Assembly: GCA_902805675.1 (NCBI GenBank)
Contig: CADCTA010000001.1
Location: 1-64,000 of the forward strand
Direction: 5' to 3'
DNA: 64,000 nt
Origin: an uncultured Chthoniobacterales bacterium
GTDB taxonomy: Bacteria > Verrucomicrobiota > Verrucomicrobiia > Chthoniobacterales > UBA10450
In this document: in pieces, positions 49,832-58,891 of the stretch
Layout: each line of letters begins with the position of its first letter
Numbering within the stretch: the first letter of the stretch is position 1
Notes under the pieces: generated by a model
Told to the model about the DNA's origin: nothing
The model's input: only the letters and a program-made list of their open reading frames with translations
Database searches by the model: none
Made by a program: the position numbers and the translations under genes

Positions 49832-50736
49832 GCTTTGTGCCCGTAGTCGAAGAGCCGGCTGGCACCGCTGCCGCGGAACCCGCCGAGCAAGGCACCTCGC
49901 TTTGGAAAGATGCATGGCACCGGCTGGCGAAGAACAAGCTCGCGGTGAGCGGCGCGATTCTGCTCATCGTGATCACCGCCGCCGCGTTCCTTGGGCCGCT
50001 CTTCATGTCGCAGTCATACGAAACGCAGAACCTCGAGCTCGGCGCGACCCCGCCGAGCGCGCAACATTGGCTGGGCACCGACACCCTCGGCCGCGACATG
50101 TTCGTGCGGTTGCTCTACGGCGGCCAGGTGTCGATGGCGGTCGGTCTGTGCGCGACGGCAGTCGCGCTGACGATTGGCGTGATCTACGGCACCGTCGCCG
50201 GGTTCATCGGCGGCAAAGTGGACGCTTTGATGATGCGCATTGTGGACATCATGTTCGCGCTGCCTTTCACCGTGTTCGTCATCCTGCTCATGGTGTTCTT
50301 CGGGCGTAAGTTTGTGCTCCTCTTCGCCGCCATCGGCGCCGTGCAATGGCTCACGATGGCCCGCATCGTTCGCGGCCAGGTGAAGTCGTTGCGTCGGATG
50401 GAATTCATCGAAGCCGCCGAAGCACTTGGCCTGCCGAAGCACAAGATCATCTTCCGCCACATGATCCCAAACGCGCTCGGCCCCATTATCGTTTACGCAA
50501 CACTGACCGTCCCCAGCGTGATGTTGCTCGAGGCGTTCCTCAGCTTCCTCGGGCTCGGCGTGCAGCCGCCGATGAGCTCGTGGGGCGTGTTGATCAAGGA
50601 AGGCGCGGAGAACATGGAGGAGTTCCCGTGGATGCTCATCTTCCCGGGCACCGCTCTCGCGCTCACGCTCTTCTCCCTCAACTTCCTCGGCGACGGCTTG
50701 CGCGATGCCCTCGATCCGCGCGCGTCAAAGGACTGA
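49828..50736 (+). CDS. oppC: OppC-like ABC transporter permease
   Basis: The second permease, 302 aa. An N-terminal cytoplasmic tail (about 1-40, LWKDAWHRLAKNKLAVSGAI) precedes helix 1. The family motif WLGTDTLGRDMFVRLLYGGQ and the EAA loop EAAEALGLPKHKIIFRHMIP are clear. The C-terminal LSFLGLGVQPPMSSWGVLIK and LNFLGDGLRDALDPR blocks are typical of OppC/DppC. The start overlaps oppB by 4 bases (ATGA), and oppD starts 2 bases after the stop, so translation is coupled. Confidence 0.95.
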   Translation: MSFVPVVEEPAGTAAAEPAEQGTSLWKDAWHRLAKNKLAVSGAILLIVITAAAFLGPLFMSQSYETQNLELGATPPSAQHWLGTDTLGRDMFVRLLYGGQVSMAVGLCATAVALTIGVIYGTVAGFIGGKVDALMMRIVDIMFALPFTVFVILLMVFFGRKFVLLFAAIGAVQWLTMARIVRGQVKSLRRMEFIEAAEALGLPKHKIIFRHMIPNALGPIIVYATLTVPSVMLLEAFLSFLGLGVQPPMSSWGVLIKEGAENMEEFPWMLIFPGTALALTLFSLNFLGDGLRDALDPRASKD

Positions 50737-50738
50737 CC

Positions 50739-51779
50739 ATGGCGGGCGACGCACTCCTGCAGGTCGAAGATCTGCGGACCTACTTCCACACACGCGGCGG
50801 AGTCGTGCGCGCGGTCGACGGCGTGTCGTTCGACATTCGAAAAGGTGAAACGCTCGGCATCGTCGGCGAGTCCGGTTCGGGCAAATCCGTTGCCTGTTAT
50901 TCATTGCTGCGCCTGATCCCGCAGCCGCCCGGCCGTTTCGAAAGTGGCCGCGCGATGTTTGACGGCACGGACTTGCTGCACTGCTCCGACGAGGAGTTGC
51001 GAAAGATCCGCGGCAATCGCCTGTCGATGATCTTCCAGGATCCGATGACGTCGCTGAACCCATACATGCGGATCGGCGAGCAGCTCATCGAGCCGCTGCT
51101 CCTGCACCGCGATGTCTCGCGAGACGATGCGTGGCAGCAAGGCGTGGCGGCCTTGCGCGATGTCGGCATCCAGGATGGCGAGAAGCGGATGCGCTCCTAC
51201 CCGCACGAGTTCTCTGGCGGCATGCGCCAGCGTGTCATGATCGCGATGGCGCTGATCACGCGGCCGGAGCTGCTCATCGCCGATGAACCGACCACCGCCC
51301 TCGACGTCACCGTTCAGGCCCAGATCCTGGAGCTGATCCGCAAGATGCAATGCGAGCTCGGCAGCGCGGTGATTTTCATCACCCACGACATCGGCATCGT
51401 CTCGAGCTTCTGCGATCGCGTGCTCGTGATGTATGCCGGGCGCATCATCGAGACGGCGCCAACCGCCCAGCTGTTTTACGAGCCGAAGCATCCCTACAAC
51501 CAGGCGCTGCAACGCGCGATCCCCGCGTTGAATGCAAAGGGCCGTGATCTCTACACCATTCCCGGCGCGCCACCGGACGTCTCGAAGCCGATGCGCGGCT
51601 GCCCCTTTGCGCCGCGCTGCGAGTACGCCCAGGAGAAATGCGTCACGTCAAAGATCGAGCTCTGGGACGTCGCGCCGAATCACCGGTCAGCCTGCCTGCG
51701 CGTCAAGCTCGGCGAGATCGACCTCACCCCTGCTGAACGTCCCGACACTTCCGCTGTCGAAGATCCTGTTCGTGCGTAG
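50739..51779 (+). CDS. oppD: OppD-like ABC transporter ATPase
   Basis: ATP-hydrolysing subunit of the peptide importer, 346 aa from the ATG at 50739 ([20 protein letters not shown]). Walker A is GESGSGKS, the ABC signature is FSGGMRQR, and Walker B is [14 protein letters not shown], with the switch histidine in FITHDIG. The C-terminal oligopeptide-type extension has the Fe-S-like cysteine set [14 protein letters not shown]. Its partner oppF is separated by msrB. Confidence 0.95.
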   Translation: MAGDALLQVEDLRTYFHTRGGVVRAVDGVSFDIRKGETLGIVGESGSGKSVACYSLLRLIPQPPGRFESGRAMFDGTDLLHCSDEELRKIRGNRLSMIFQDPMTSLNPYMRIGEQLIEPLLLHRDVSRDDAWQQGVAALRDVGIQDGEKRMRSYPHEFSGGMRQRVMIAMALITRPELLIADEPTTALDVTVQAQILELIRKMQCELGSAVIFITHDIGIVSSFCDRVLVMYAGRIIETAPTAQLFYEPKHPYNQALQRAIPALNAKGRDLYTIPGAPPDVSKPMRGCPFAPRCEYAQEKCVTSKIELWDVAPNHRSACLRVKLGEIDLTPAERPDTSAVEDPVRA

Positions 51780-51807
51780 CTATCACAGCCGCACGCGTAT
51801 CATTCAT

Positions 51808-52386
51808 ATGCAAACCACCACTGATTACAGCAGCTCGCGCTCATGGATGTTCATCGCGCTGGTGGCGATCGTCGCCGCGGGCGCTGTGATCTTCTTCCTC
51901 AATCGCTCCATGGCACAAAAAAACGACAGCACCTCGACGCAGACCAGCAGCGAAGACGCCGAGCTCCGCAAGAAGCTCACGAAAGAGCAGTACCACGTCA
52001 CGAAACAGAACGGCACCGAGCCGCCGTTCCGGAATGAGTATTGGGATAACAAGCGCGCCGGCATCTACGTGGACGTGATCAGCGGAGAACCGCTCTTCAG
52101 CTCGCTCGACAAGTTTGATAGCGGCACCGGCTGGCCGAGTTTCACGAAGCCGCTCGCGAAAGAGAATGTCGTGGAGAAGAACGACGGCACGCTCGGAATG
52201 GTGCGCGTAGAAGTCCGCTCGAAGAAGAGCGACTCACACCTCGGGCATCTGTTCGATGATGGTCCGCGTGACAAAGGCGGCATGCGGTACTGCATGAATT
52301 CGGCGTCGATGCGGTTCATCCCGGTCGAGAAGCTGAAAGAGGAAGGCTACGAGCGTTTCCTCCCGCTGTTCGAAGGCAAGAACTAG
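51808..52386 (+). CDS. msrB: MsrB, peptide-methionine (R)-S-oxide reductase, membrane anchored
   Basis: Repairs oxidised methionine (R form) in proteins. It is 192 aa: an N-terminal anchor helix (about 12-32, [20 protein letters not shown]), a Ser/Thr linker, then the MsrB domain. Domain motifs are [45 protein letters not shown] and [13 protein letters not shown], which holds the catalytic cysteine. The zinc-binding CxxC pairs are absent (ISGEPLF replaces CxxCGxPLF), so this is the zinc-free class. It probably acts on the periplasmic side. It lies inside the opp gene cluster. Confidence 0.93.
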   Translation: MQTTTDYSSSRSWMFIALVAIVAAGAVIFFLNRSMAQKNDSTSTQTSSEDAELRKKLTKEQYHVTKQNGTEPPFRNEYWDNKRAGIYVDVISGEPLFSSLDKFDSGTGWPSFTKPLAKENVVEKNDGTLGMVRVEVRSKKSDSHLGHLFDDGPRDKGGMRYCMNSASMRFIPVEKLKEEGYERFLPLFEGKN

Positions 52387-52390
52387 GGCG

Positions 52391-52467
52391 GTGTAGCGTG
52401 CACTGTCCCCAGCGCATCCGCGCGGGATGCGGCAACGCGCATCGATTTCCGCTGAGGACAGGGCTAC
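52391..52467. repeat. GTAGC-type palindromic repeat (family F, copy 2)
   Basis: The left arm is GTGTAGCGTGCACTGTCCCC and the right arm is GCTGAGGACAGGGCTAC. The pairs are GTAGC/GCTAC, CTGTCC/GGACAG and CAGCG/CGCTG. Same family as 1954-2032. It fills the gap between msrB and oppF and ends 2 bases before the first likely GTG start of oppF. Confidence 0.65.
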
Positions 52468-52468
52468 C

Positions 52469-53512
52469 GTGCTCACGGTGAGCAGCGCATTCCTGGAGCT
52501 CAACGACTTAAAGACGCACTTTCCCGTCGAGAGCGGGTTCGTGCTCAAGCGCCACGTCGGCACGGTGAAGGCAGTCGATGGCGTCTCGCTTTCCTTGCGC
52601 AAAGGCGAGGTGCTCGGGTTGGTCGGTGAGTCGGGTTGCGGTAAATCGACGCTGGGCCGCACGATCCTGCAATTGATCCGAGCCACGTCTGGCGCCGTGA
52701 TCCTGGAGGGGCGGAACCTCAACGCGCTCGGAGGCGGCGAACTGCGCCGCGCGCGCGCCGATTTTCAGATGATCTTTCAGGATCCATACGCGTCCCTCAG
52801 CCCGCGCATGACAGTGTTCGACACGCTGGCCGAAGCGATCCGCGCCCACAAAAAGGTGTCGCGTCGCGATATGCCTGCGCGAGTGGCCGAGCTGATGAGT
52901 AAAGTCGGGCTGCTCCCGCGCGCGATGAAGAAGTATCCGCACGAGTTCTCCGGCGGTCAGCGGCAGCGCATCGCGATAGCGCGCGCGCTCGCGGTCGAGC
53001 CGAAGCTCATCATCGCCGACGAGCCCGTCTCCGCCCTCGACGTTTCGATCCAGGCGCAAATCATCAACCTGATCGCGAAGCTGCGCCGCGAGATGGACCT
53101 CACGCTCGTATTCATTTCCCACGATCTGTCGGTGGTGAAGCATCTCTCCGATCGCATCGCGGTCATGTATCTCGGAAAGATCGTCGAGCTTGGAACGCCG
53201 GATCAGGTGCTCGACCATCCGCTTCACCCGTACACGAAAGCGCTCGTTAGCGCGGTGCCGATTCCGGATCCGAAACGCGAGAGCCAGCGCAAGCGTATCG
53301 TGCTCGCAGGCGATCCGCCTTCGCCGATGAACCCGCCGGTGGGCTGTCCCTTCCATCCGCGTTGCGCGTTCATGATGGAGAAGTGCAAAGCACAGGTGCC
53401 GCCGCTCGAGACGTGGGGCTTCGACCACCCGGCGGCCTGCATCCGCGTGCCGGAGATTCACGGCTCGCCAGACTCGTCATCTCGAGCGCAGTCGAGAGAT
53501 CCCGTGGCTTGA
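52469..53512 (+). CDS. oppF: OppF-like ABC transporter ATPase, C-terminus from a repeat
   Basis: The second ATPase of the peptide importer. The GTG at 52469 (or 52478) is preferred because the frame before it (from ATG 52427) is palindromic repeat DNA. Walker A is GESGCGKS, the signature is FSGGQRQR, Walker B is [14 protein letters not shown] and the switch is FISHDLS. The C-terminal cysteine set is [14 protein letters not shown]. The last residues ([11 protein letters not shown]) and the stop are encoded by the family B repeat at 53476, so the original C-terminus was replaced or extended by it. Confidence 0.93.
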   Translation: MLTVSSAFLELNDLKTHFPVESGFVLKRHVGTVKAVDGVSLSLRKGEVLGLVGESGCGKSTLGRTILQLIRATSGAVILEGRNLNALGGGELRRARADFQMIFQDPYASLSPRMTVFDTLAEAIRAHKKVSRRDMPARVAELMSKVGLLPRAMKKYPHEFSGGQRQRIAIARALAVEPKLIIADEPVSALDVSIQAQIINLIAKLRREMDLTLVFISHDLSVVKHLSDRIAVMYLGKIVELGTPDQVLDHPLHPYTKALVSAVPIPDPKRESQRKRIVLAGDPPSPMNPPVGCPFHPRCAFMMEKCKAQVPPLETWGFDHPAACIRVPEIHGSPDSSSRAQSRDPVA

Positions 53513-53557
53513 CCGTGAAGGTCGGCCACGGGATTCCTCCACTTCGGTCGGAATGAC
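53476..53557. repeat. GTCAT palindromic repeat (family B, copy 6), forms the oppF 3' end
   Basis: The left arm is GTCATCTCGAGCGCAGTCGA closing GAGAT (ATCTC/GAGAT). The right arm, on the minus strand, is GTCATTCCGACCGAAGTGGA closing GGAAT. The two arms again use different, internally matched stems. The oppF stop lies in the loop. Confidence 0.85.
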
Positions 53558-53629
53558 AGTGTGTTGGCCGCGCTGCTGTGCGACCGCGCGCGTTTGCCGC
53601 GGGCGATCTACCGTATAATAGGAGCACAC

Positions 53630-54586
53630 ATGACCGTGCCCGCAGACCCCCTTTCTGCTGCAGAGAAAGATGAACGCTCTGCGCTGATCGCGGCCTTCGC
53701 GGCGTTCGGCTTCTGGGGCGTGATCCCGATCTACTGGAAGTGGATGGCGGCTGTGCCGGCGCCGCAGATCCTGGCCCATCGCGTTATCTGGACAGCGATT
53801 TTCCTCGTCATTCTTCTGAGCTGGAACGGCCGATGGGTGGAGGTGCTGACAGCCATCAAGTCGCGTCGCACGACTCTCTACTGCCTCGCGAGCGGCGCAG
53901 CCATTTCGCTGAACTGGCTGGTCTTCATTTGGGCGGTGAACGCGAACCGGGTCCTCGAGACGAGCCTCGGCTATTTCATGACGCCGCTCGTGAACGTCCT
54001 CTTCGGCGCCGTCTTCCTGCGCGAGCGCTTGAGTCGCTTTCAGCTCGCGTCCGTCATCCTCGCCACGCTAGCCGTCCTAAATCTCACGTTCGGATACGGC
54101 AGCTTCCCATGGATCGCGGTCGTGCTCGCCGTCTCTTTCGGCCTCTACGGCCTGCTTCGTAAAGTCTCCGGCACCGCGGCGACGCCCGGACTGTTCATCG
54201 AGACCATCCTGCTTGTCCCGGTTGGCATGGTTTACCTCGTCATCCAGCAAACGAAGGGCACGCTGTTCTTCGGCGCACCGCATTGGACCGCATCGGTCCT
54301 GTTGTTTACCACCGGTGTCGTAACAGGCCTGCCTCTCGTGTGGTTCGGCCATGCCGCGCGTCATCTGCGCTTAACGACGCTGGCGTTCCTGCAATACATC
54401 GCGCCGAGCTGCACGTTTTTCCTCGGCGTCTTTCTCTACGACGAACCATTCACACGCGCGCACCTGATCACCTTTGCGTTGATCTGGATCGCGCTCGCCA
54501 TCTTCACCGCGGAGACGGTGCGTCGCTGGCGCGCAGCAAGGACGGCCACCGCCACGGCGGCGCGCATCAGCGAAGCTTCCGCGTGA
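53630..54586 (+). CDS. rarD: RarD-like EamA/DMT-family transporter
   Basis: A drug/metabolite transporter-superfamily protein, 318 aa, with about ten membrane helices. The start ATG at 53630 is preceded by a good ribosome binding site (AGGAG, 6 bases away). The RarD pattern is visible: FAAFGFWGVIPIYWKWMAAV, LAHRVIWTAIFLVILL, SLNWLVFIWAVNANRVLETS, LGYFMTPLVNVLFGAVFLRE and, late, LTTLAFLQYIAPSCTFFLGV. E. coli RarD is linked to chloramphenicol sensitivity; the natural substrate is not known. Confidence 0.93.
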   Translation: MTVPADPLSAAEKDERSALIAAFAAFGFWGVIPIYWKWMAAVPAPQILAHRVIWTAIFLVILLSWNGRWVEVLTAIKSRRTTLYCLASGAAISLNWLVFIWAVNANRVLETSLGYFMTPLVNVLFGAVFLRERLSRFQLASVILATLAVLNLTFGYGSFPWIAVVLAVSFGLYGLLRKVSGTAATPGLFIETILLVPVGMVYLVIQQTKGTLFFGAPHWTASVLLFTTGVVTGLPLVWFGHAARHLRLTTLAFLQYIAPSCTFFLGVFLYDEPFTRAHLITFALIWIALAIFTAETVRRWRAARTATATAARISEASA

Positions 54587-54617
54587 TCCCTTCCTCAGCC
54601 GCGTAGTACTGCCGGAG

Positions 54618-55142
54618 ATGTGGAGCGAAGACGACTTTCAATACGCGGCGGAGAACACGCGGGTGATCGTGGCGCCCGAGCAACAGATCGCCACCTTTGG
54701 CACCACAAGCTTCCGGTTTTATCTCATCTCGGAACTAATGGATTCCGTCGACGAGGTGCGCGTGCGCGACGGTCATATCCACGCCGAGCGGCCGCAGATT
54801 GTGACGCCGGATCACTACGCGCGATTGCTGCTCGAGGGCTTCGGAGACCAGGCGCAGCAGTACGTCGAGCAGTTGCGCGAGCGGATGCGGAACATCGCAG
54901 TGCTGCGCTACGGCTTCCAGTTTCGCAAAACCGGCGTGACCGAGAACCGCGTGCGCGATTCGCTCGAGGCGGTGGTGGACAGAACGCGCGCGCAGGTTCA
55001 GAACGCGAACGAGCCACAGAGTGCTGTCATCCAGGGAGTCGATGATGCGTGGGAGGTCTGCCTGCTGAAGTTCACGATCGACCTGATCGAGCGCTCCTCC
55101 GGCGACAACATCGGCGATTTCCGCCGCCGTGGTCTGTTGTAG
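54618..55142 (+). CDS. Conserved hypothetical protein, 174 aa
   Basis: Starts MWSEDDFQYAAENTRVIVAP. An N-terminal half of mixed strands (FGTTSFRFYLISELMDSVDE, VRVRDGHIHAERPQIVTPDH) precedes a long helical region (FGDQAQQYVEQLRERMRNIA and onward). There is no signal peptide, membrane helix or cysteine cluster. I do not recognise the family. It follows rarD by 31 bases on the same strand and converges with the GT2 gene. Confidence 0.78.
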   Translation: MWSEDDFQYAAENTRVIVAPEQQIATFGTTSFRFYLISELMDSVDEVRVRDGHIHAERPQIVTPDHYARLLLEGFGDQAQQYVEQLRERMRNIAVLRYGFQFRKTGVTENRVRDSLEAVVDRTRAQVQNANEPQSAVIQGVDDAWEVCLLKFTIDLIERSSGDNIGDFRRRGLL

Positions 55143-55148
55143 CGACGG

Positions 55149-55844
55149 CTACTTCTTCTCCCAACGCCGCATCAGCTTCAGGAACCGAAGCGTGTCCTTC
55201 ACCGGGTGGATGCTGCTGACCTCATCGCCGTAAACCGTGCTAATCGGCACGGACTCGATGCGTCCGCCGTTTCGGCTCACGATGAACAGCACCTCCGTCT
55301 CGTAGTCGAAGCGCTCCGCGCCATCGAGCACATGAGGGATCACGCGGGCGCTCAACATGCGAAAGCCGCACTGCGTGTCGGGCACATCCTGGCCGCAGAC
55401 GCGGCTAATGCGCCGGCTCATGTAGCGATTGACGATTCGCCTGACGAGCGGCATCTGCCGCACGTCGTTCATGCGTGTGCCGATGAGCAGATCCGCGCCA
55501 CCGGGCGCGGCCGCGATGAAGCGCGCGATCTCCTCCGGCAGATGCTGTCCATCCGCGTCCAGAATGATTACGTGCTGAAAGCCGCGTTCGAGCCAGTGGC
55601 GCAAGCCAGTCTTGATCGTCTCGCCTTTGCCGGAGTTGCGCTCGTGCTTGATGACGACGGCGCCGGCGGAGCGGGCGTTCTCACTCGTCGCATCGGTCGA
55701 GCCGTCATCGACAACGAGCACGTGATCGATCTGCTGGAGCGTGCGCTCAACAACCGAGCCGACATGCTTCTCCTCAAAGTACGCCGGGATAATGGCGGCG
55801 ACGGTCGTTCGGTTCACCACGCTCGCACTCGGCGAACCGTCCAT
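55149..55844 (-). CDS. Glycosyltransferase family 2 (dolichol-phosphate-mannose-synthase-like), 231 aa
   Basis: A GT-A fold transferase without the usual C-terminal membrane helices. Signatures are AAIIPAYFEEKHVGSVVERT, VLVVDDGSTDAT, NSGKGETIKTGLRHW, the DxD-like VIILDADGQHLPEE, and CGQDVPDTQCGFRMLSARVI, as in bacterial DPM1-like enzymes. It probably transfers a sugar to a lipid carrier or envelope glycan. The start is 2 bases after the lipA stop, so it is co-transcribed with lipA. Confidence 0.9.
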   Translation of the reverse strand: MDGSPSASVVNRTTVAAIIPAYFEEKHVGSVVERTLQQIDHVLVVDDGSTDATSENARSAGAVVIKHERNSGKGETIKTGLRHWLERGFQHVIILDADGQHLPEEIARFIAAAPGGADLLIGTRMNDVRQMPLVRRIVNRYMSRRISRVCGQDVPDTQCGFRMLSARVIPHVLDGAERFDYETEVLFIVSRNGGRIESVPISTVYGDEVSSIHPVKDTLRFLKLMRRWEKK

Positions 55845-55846
55845 CC

Positions 55847-56734
55847 TCAGCGCACCACGGGGTGGAAATCCGCAGCATGGTACGAGCTGCGAACGAGCGG
55901 CCCCGAAGCCACGTGCGAAAAGCCCTTCGCGCGGCCGATTTCCCCGTAGGCATCGAATCGCTCCGGCGTGACGAACTCGACAACCGGGAGATGCTTGGGG
56001 GTTGGCCGCAGGTACTGCCCGAGCGTCAGGACCTGGCAGCCAATTTCGCGCAGATCGTCCATCGTCTGAAATAGCTCCGGCTCCGTCTCGCCCAGGCCCA
56101 GCATCACGCCGCTCTTCGTCACCACCTTCGGCGACATCGCCTTGGCTTTGCGCAGCGTCTCTAGCGAGGTGCGGTATTTCGCACGCGAACGCACCATCGG
56201 CGTCAGCCGCTCCACCGTCTCCATGTTGTGATTGAAGATGTCGGGCGCGGCATTCAGCACGATCTCGATGCACCACTCCTGCGCGTGAAAGTCGGGCGTC
56301 AGCACTTCGATAATGATCGAAGGGTCCATCTCGCGCACTGCGTTGATCGTGCGGGCAAAATGATTCGCGCCGCCATCTTTAAGGTCGTCGCGTGCCACGG
56401 CCGTGATGACGACGTGTTTCAGCTTCATGCGACGCACGGCTTCCGCGACGCGCTCTGGCTCATCTTCTTCCAGCGCGAATGGCTTGGCCGTGCTCACCGC
56501 GCAAAACCCGCACGCACGTGTGCAGCGTTCCCCGGCGATCATGACGGTCGCAGTTCCCTGGCTCCAGCATTCCCAGCGATTCGGGCATTGCGCGCTCTCG
56601 CAGACGGTATGCAGCCGCAGGTCGGAGATCAGCGCCTTCGTGGAGAAGAACACCGGGTTCGAAGGCAGCCTCACCTTGATCCACGGCGGCTTCTTCTCCT
56701 GGTGCAGCGATGGGTCGATCTTCGCGCAGGACAT
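55847..56734 (-). CDS. lipA: LipA, lipoyl synthase
   Basis: A radical-SAM enzyme that inserts two sulfurs into octanoyl groups on lipoyl domains. It is 295 aa. The auxiliary cluster motif CESAQCPNRWECW and the SAM-cluster motif CTRACGFCAV are both present. TATVMIAGERC, VVITAVARDDLKDGGANHFA and PDIFNHNMETVERL are family blocks. The C-terminal RSSYHA serine, a known auxiliary-cluster ligand, is present. GT2 follows directly. No lipB is in the window. Confidence 0.97.
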   Translation of the reverse strand: MSCAKIDPSLHQEKKPPWIKVRLPSNPVFFSTKALISDLRLHTVCESAQCPNRWECWSQGTATVMIAGERCTRACGFCAVSTAKPFALEEDEPERVAEAVRRMKLKHVVITAVARDDLKDGGANHFARTINAVREMDPSIIIEVLTPDFHAQEWCIEIVLNAAPDIFNHNMETVERLTPMVRSRAKYRTSLETLRKAKAMSPKVVTKSGVMLGLGETEPELFQTMDDLREIGCQVLTLGQYLRPTPKHLPVVEFVTPERFDAYGEIGRAKGFSHVASGPLVRSSYHAADFHPVVR

Positions 56735-56815
56735 TGGGCGGGAAAGTATCCGGCTGCTGGATCAAAAGCAAACCACCGAGGCTGCGCTTGAACGGCGCGC
56801 CCGCAACAATGCGCG

Positions 56816-56975
56816 GTCATCCTGAGCCGCGCAGACGGCGAAGGACCTCACGCATGCGTGGTAGGTGTTGCGCTGCGGTTGACGGGCAGAGACGTGGGGT
56901 GGTGGCGCCCTACCGGTCGCGCAGCACGCTCGTGCTTGCGTGAGGTCCTTCGTCGTCTTCTCGACTCAGGATGAC
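56816..56975. repeat. GTCAT palindromic repeat (family A, copy 5)
   Basis: The left arm is GTCATCCTGAGCCGCGCAGA...CGAAGGACCTCACGC. The right arm is TGCGTGAGGTCCTTCGTCGT...GACTCAGGATGAC. It lies between recR and lipA, which share a strand, and takes up most of the 275-base gap. Confidence 0.82.
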
Positions 56976-57009
56976 CCGCGGAATTGAGGCGCCCGGAAAA
57001 AGGCAGCGT

Positions 57010-57615
57010 CTATAACTTCGTTCGCGCCGAAAGCGCCTGATACAGCGTCAGCTCGTCCGCCGATTCAAGACCGCCACCGACCGGCAAGCCGTGCGCGATC
57101 CGCGTGATCGCGGCCCCAAGCGGCCTGAGTAGCTCCACTAGATAATTCGTCGTCGCCTCGCCCTCTACATCCGCGGCCAAGGCGAGAATTACCTCCGTGA
57201 ATCCCTCCCTCTCCACCCGAGCGGCGAGCTCACCGATGCGCAGGTCTTCCGGCCCAACGTGATCGAGCGGCGAGATACGGCCGCCTAACGCATGGTAGCG
57301 CCCGCGGAAGGCGCTGGTCTTCTCGAGCGGAAGGATGTCGGTCGGCTGTTCGACCACACATAGCTGATCCGCCACGCGCGTGGGATCGGCGCAAATCTCG
57401 CACAGCTCCTGCATGGTGAAGAAGCCGCACTGCGTGCAGGGGCGGACAGTCTGGCGAGTGGTGGAAATCGAGCGCGCGATCGCGTCCGGCTGGTCGCCGC
57501 GCGCTTGCACCATCCAGAGCGCAATACGTTCGGCGGAACGCGGGCCGACGCCCGGCATGTGCCGCAGTTGCGCGATCAGCTCCCGGATCGCGACGGGATA
57601 CTCAACCTTCCTCAA
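57010..57615 (-). CDS. recR: RecR, recombination mediator
   Basis: Acts with RecF/RecO to load RecA at gaps. It is 201 aa, normal length. The helix-hairpin-helix is in LIAQLRHMPGVGPRSAERIA. The zinc finger is CTQCGFFTMQELCEICADPT, and the Toprim domain starts at LCVVEQPTDILPLEK and includes LALAADVEGEATTNYL. The C-terminal RIAHGLPVGGGLESADELTL is diagnostic. It is 9 bases downstream of the cyclase-like gene. Confidence 0.97.
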   Translation of the reverse strand: MRKVEYPVAIRELIAQLRHMPGVGPRSAERIALWMVQARGDQPDAIARSISTTRQTVRPCTQCGFFTMQELCEICADPTRVADQLCVVEQPTDILPLEKTSAFRGRYHALGGRISPLDHVGPEDLRIGELAARVEREGFTEVILALAADVEGEATTNYLVELLRPLGAAITRIAHGLPVGGGLESADELTLYQALSARTKL

Positions 57616-57624
57616 AACGCCGCG

Positions 57625-58878
57625 CTATTCTTCCTGCGACATCGCGAGGTGCAGCGCGAGGGGCTCGATGCGTCGCAGATACAAGTGCAGCGGCCGGTCC
57701 TCGCCGTCGCCGCCGGGCCCGCGCGCTCCCTGGAACTGGGTGTACGCTTCGGCCCAGCGTTTTTCACGATACAGCACCACGCCGTTCCAGAACGCGTCGC
57801 GCCGCGCCACTTCTTCCGCAGTCGCTTCCGCTGCGAGGCTGAGCGGCTCGTAAATCTCATGCCGCTCGCGCACATCGACTCCGCTGAGGAAATCGATCGG
57901 CCGCGCGAGGACCGTTTTGCTCGTGAGTTCAAACGTGCGCGGCCCAATCAGCACGCTCGTGCCGTAGAAGCGATTCGCGATACAGAACCGACGCGCGAGC
58001 TCGATCGGCTCACCAGCCGTGAGCAACTCGACGCGACCGTCTGGTTGCACGGGGGCCACGATCACCGTCCCAGAGCTGACGCCCACGTGAACGTCGAACT
58101 TCGTGAATGCATCGTCGCTCCGGTTGGCCCGAAGCTTTTCGAATGACTGCAGCAACGCGAGCGCGTGGCGCGTTGCTTTGTCAGCCTGCTCGGCGTCTTC
58201 CTGCGGGAAGCCGAAGATGGCTACGATTCCCTCTCCGTTCGCGCTTTCGATGTAAGCACCGGCCTTGAGCAGCGACGCCGTCGCGTGGCGGATGAACTTC
58301 TCCGTGATCTCGCTCAGCTCCGCTGGAGTCCCGTCCTCGGCGAGATCATGCTTATTGGCGATGTCACAAACGACAGCGGTCGCCTCGTAGGTGCGCGGCT
58401 CGCGATCGTACGTCAGGTCGCCCGAGACGAGGCGGGACAGCTGCTCATCGGACACGCGCCCGTTGAAAAGCTCCGACGAAACGCTCGAGCGGCTGCGCCC
58501 TGCTAACGTCGCGTATCCCGTCGCGCCAGCGAAACCGAGCCCCACTGCGAGCAGCGACGGGATCGGTTGAAAGAACACCTGATAGAGCAGGCAAACCCAG
58601 GAGACGGTGACGAGCTCGAGCGCGAGAACGCCTAACGGCCAGCCGAGTCGCCTCCGCTTCGAGCTGTTGAGCACCAGCCACACGACGGAGACCGCGAGCA
58701 CGATCACGATCGCGTACTGCACGAAACGCCCGACAGCTTTCGTGGTCGTCTGGTCGCCCAGGAGCAGGCTCATGACCGCTTCCTCGAGCGGCATGGTGAT
58801 GCCAGTCGCGTGGAGCACGATCACGATCGCACTCACCACGGCGCCCACGATCAGCGCTACGACTAACGAGCGTTTCAT
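57625..58878 (-). CDS. Class III adenylate/guanylate cyclase-like membrane protein, 417 aa
   Basis: Starts MKRSLVVALIVGAVVSAIVI. Three or four membrane helices (about 1-130) are followed by a CHD-type cyclase domain at about 170-345: TAVVCDIANKHDLAEDGTPA with the first metal aspartate, then ESANGEGIVAIFGFPQEDAE and VHVGVSSGTVIVAPVQPDGR. The second metal position is Glu (GEG) instead of the usual Asp (GDG), and purine-binding positions are not obvious. Activity is therefore uncertain. A short TPR-like C-terminal tail (WAEAYTQFQGARG) is typical of related proteins. It lies between the ClpX-like gene and recR. Confidence 0.82.
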   Translation of the reverse strand: MKRSLVVALIVGAVVSAIVIVLHATGITMPLEEAVMSLLLGDQTTTKAVGRFVQYAIVIVLAVSVVWLVLNSSKRRRLGWPLGVLALELVTVSWVCLLYQVFFQPIPSLLAVGLGFAGATGYATLAGRSRSSVSSELFNGRVSDEQLSRLVSGDLTYDREPRTYEATAVVCDIANKHDLAEDGTPAELSEITEKFIRHATASLLKAGAYIESANGEGIVAIFGFPQEDAEQADKATRHALALLQSFEKLRANRSDDAFTKFDVHVGVSSGTVIVAPVQPDGRVELLTAGEPIELARRFCIANRFYGTSVLIGPRTFELTSKTVLARPIDFLSGVDVRERHEIYEPLSLAAEATAEEVARRDAFWNGVVLYREKRWAEAYTQFQGARGPGGDGEDRPLHLYLRRIEPLALHLAMSQEE

Positions 58879-58891
58879 CGGTGAATTGCTC

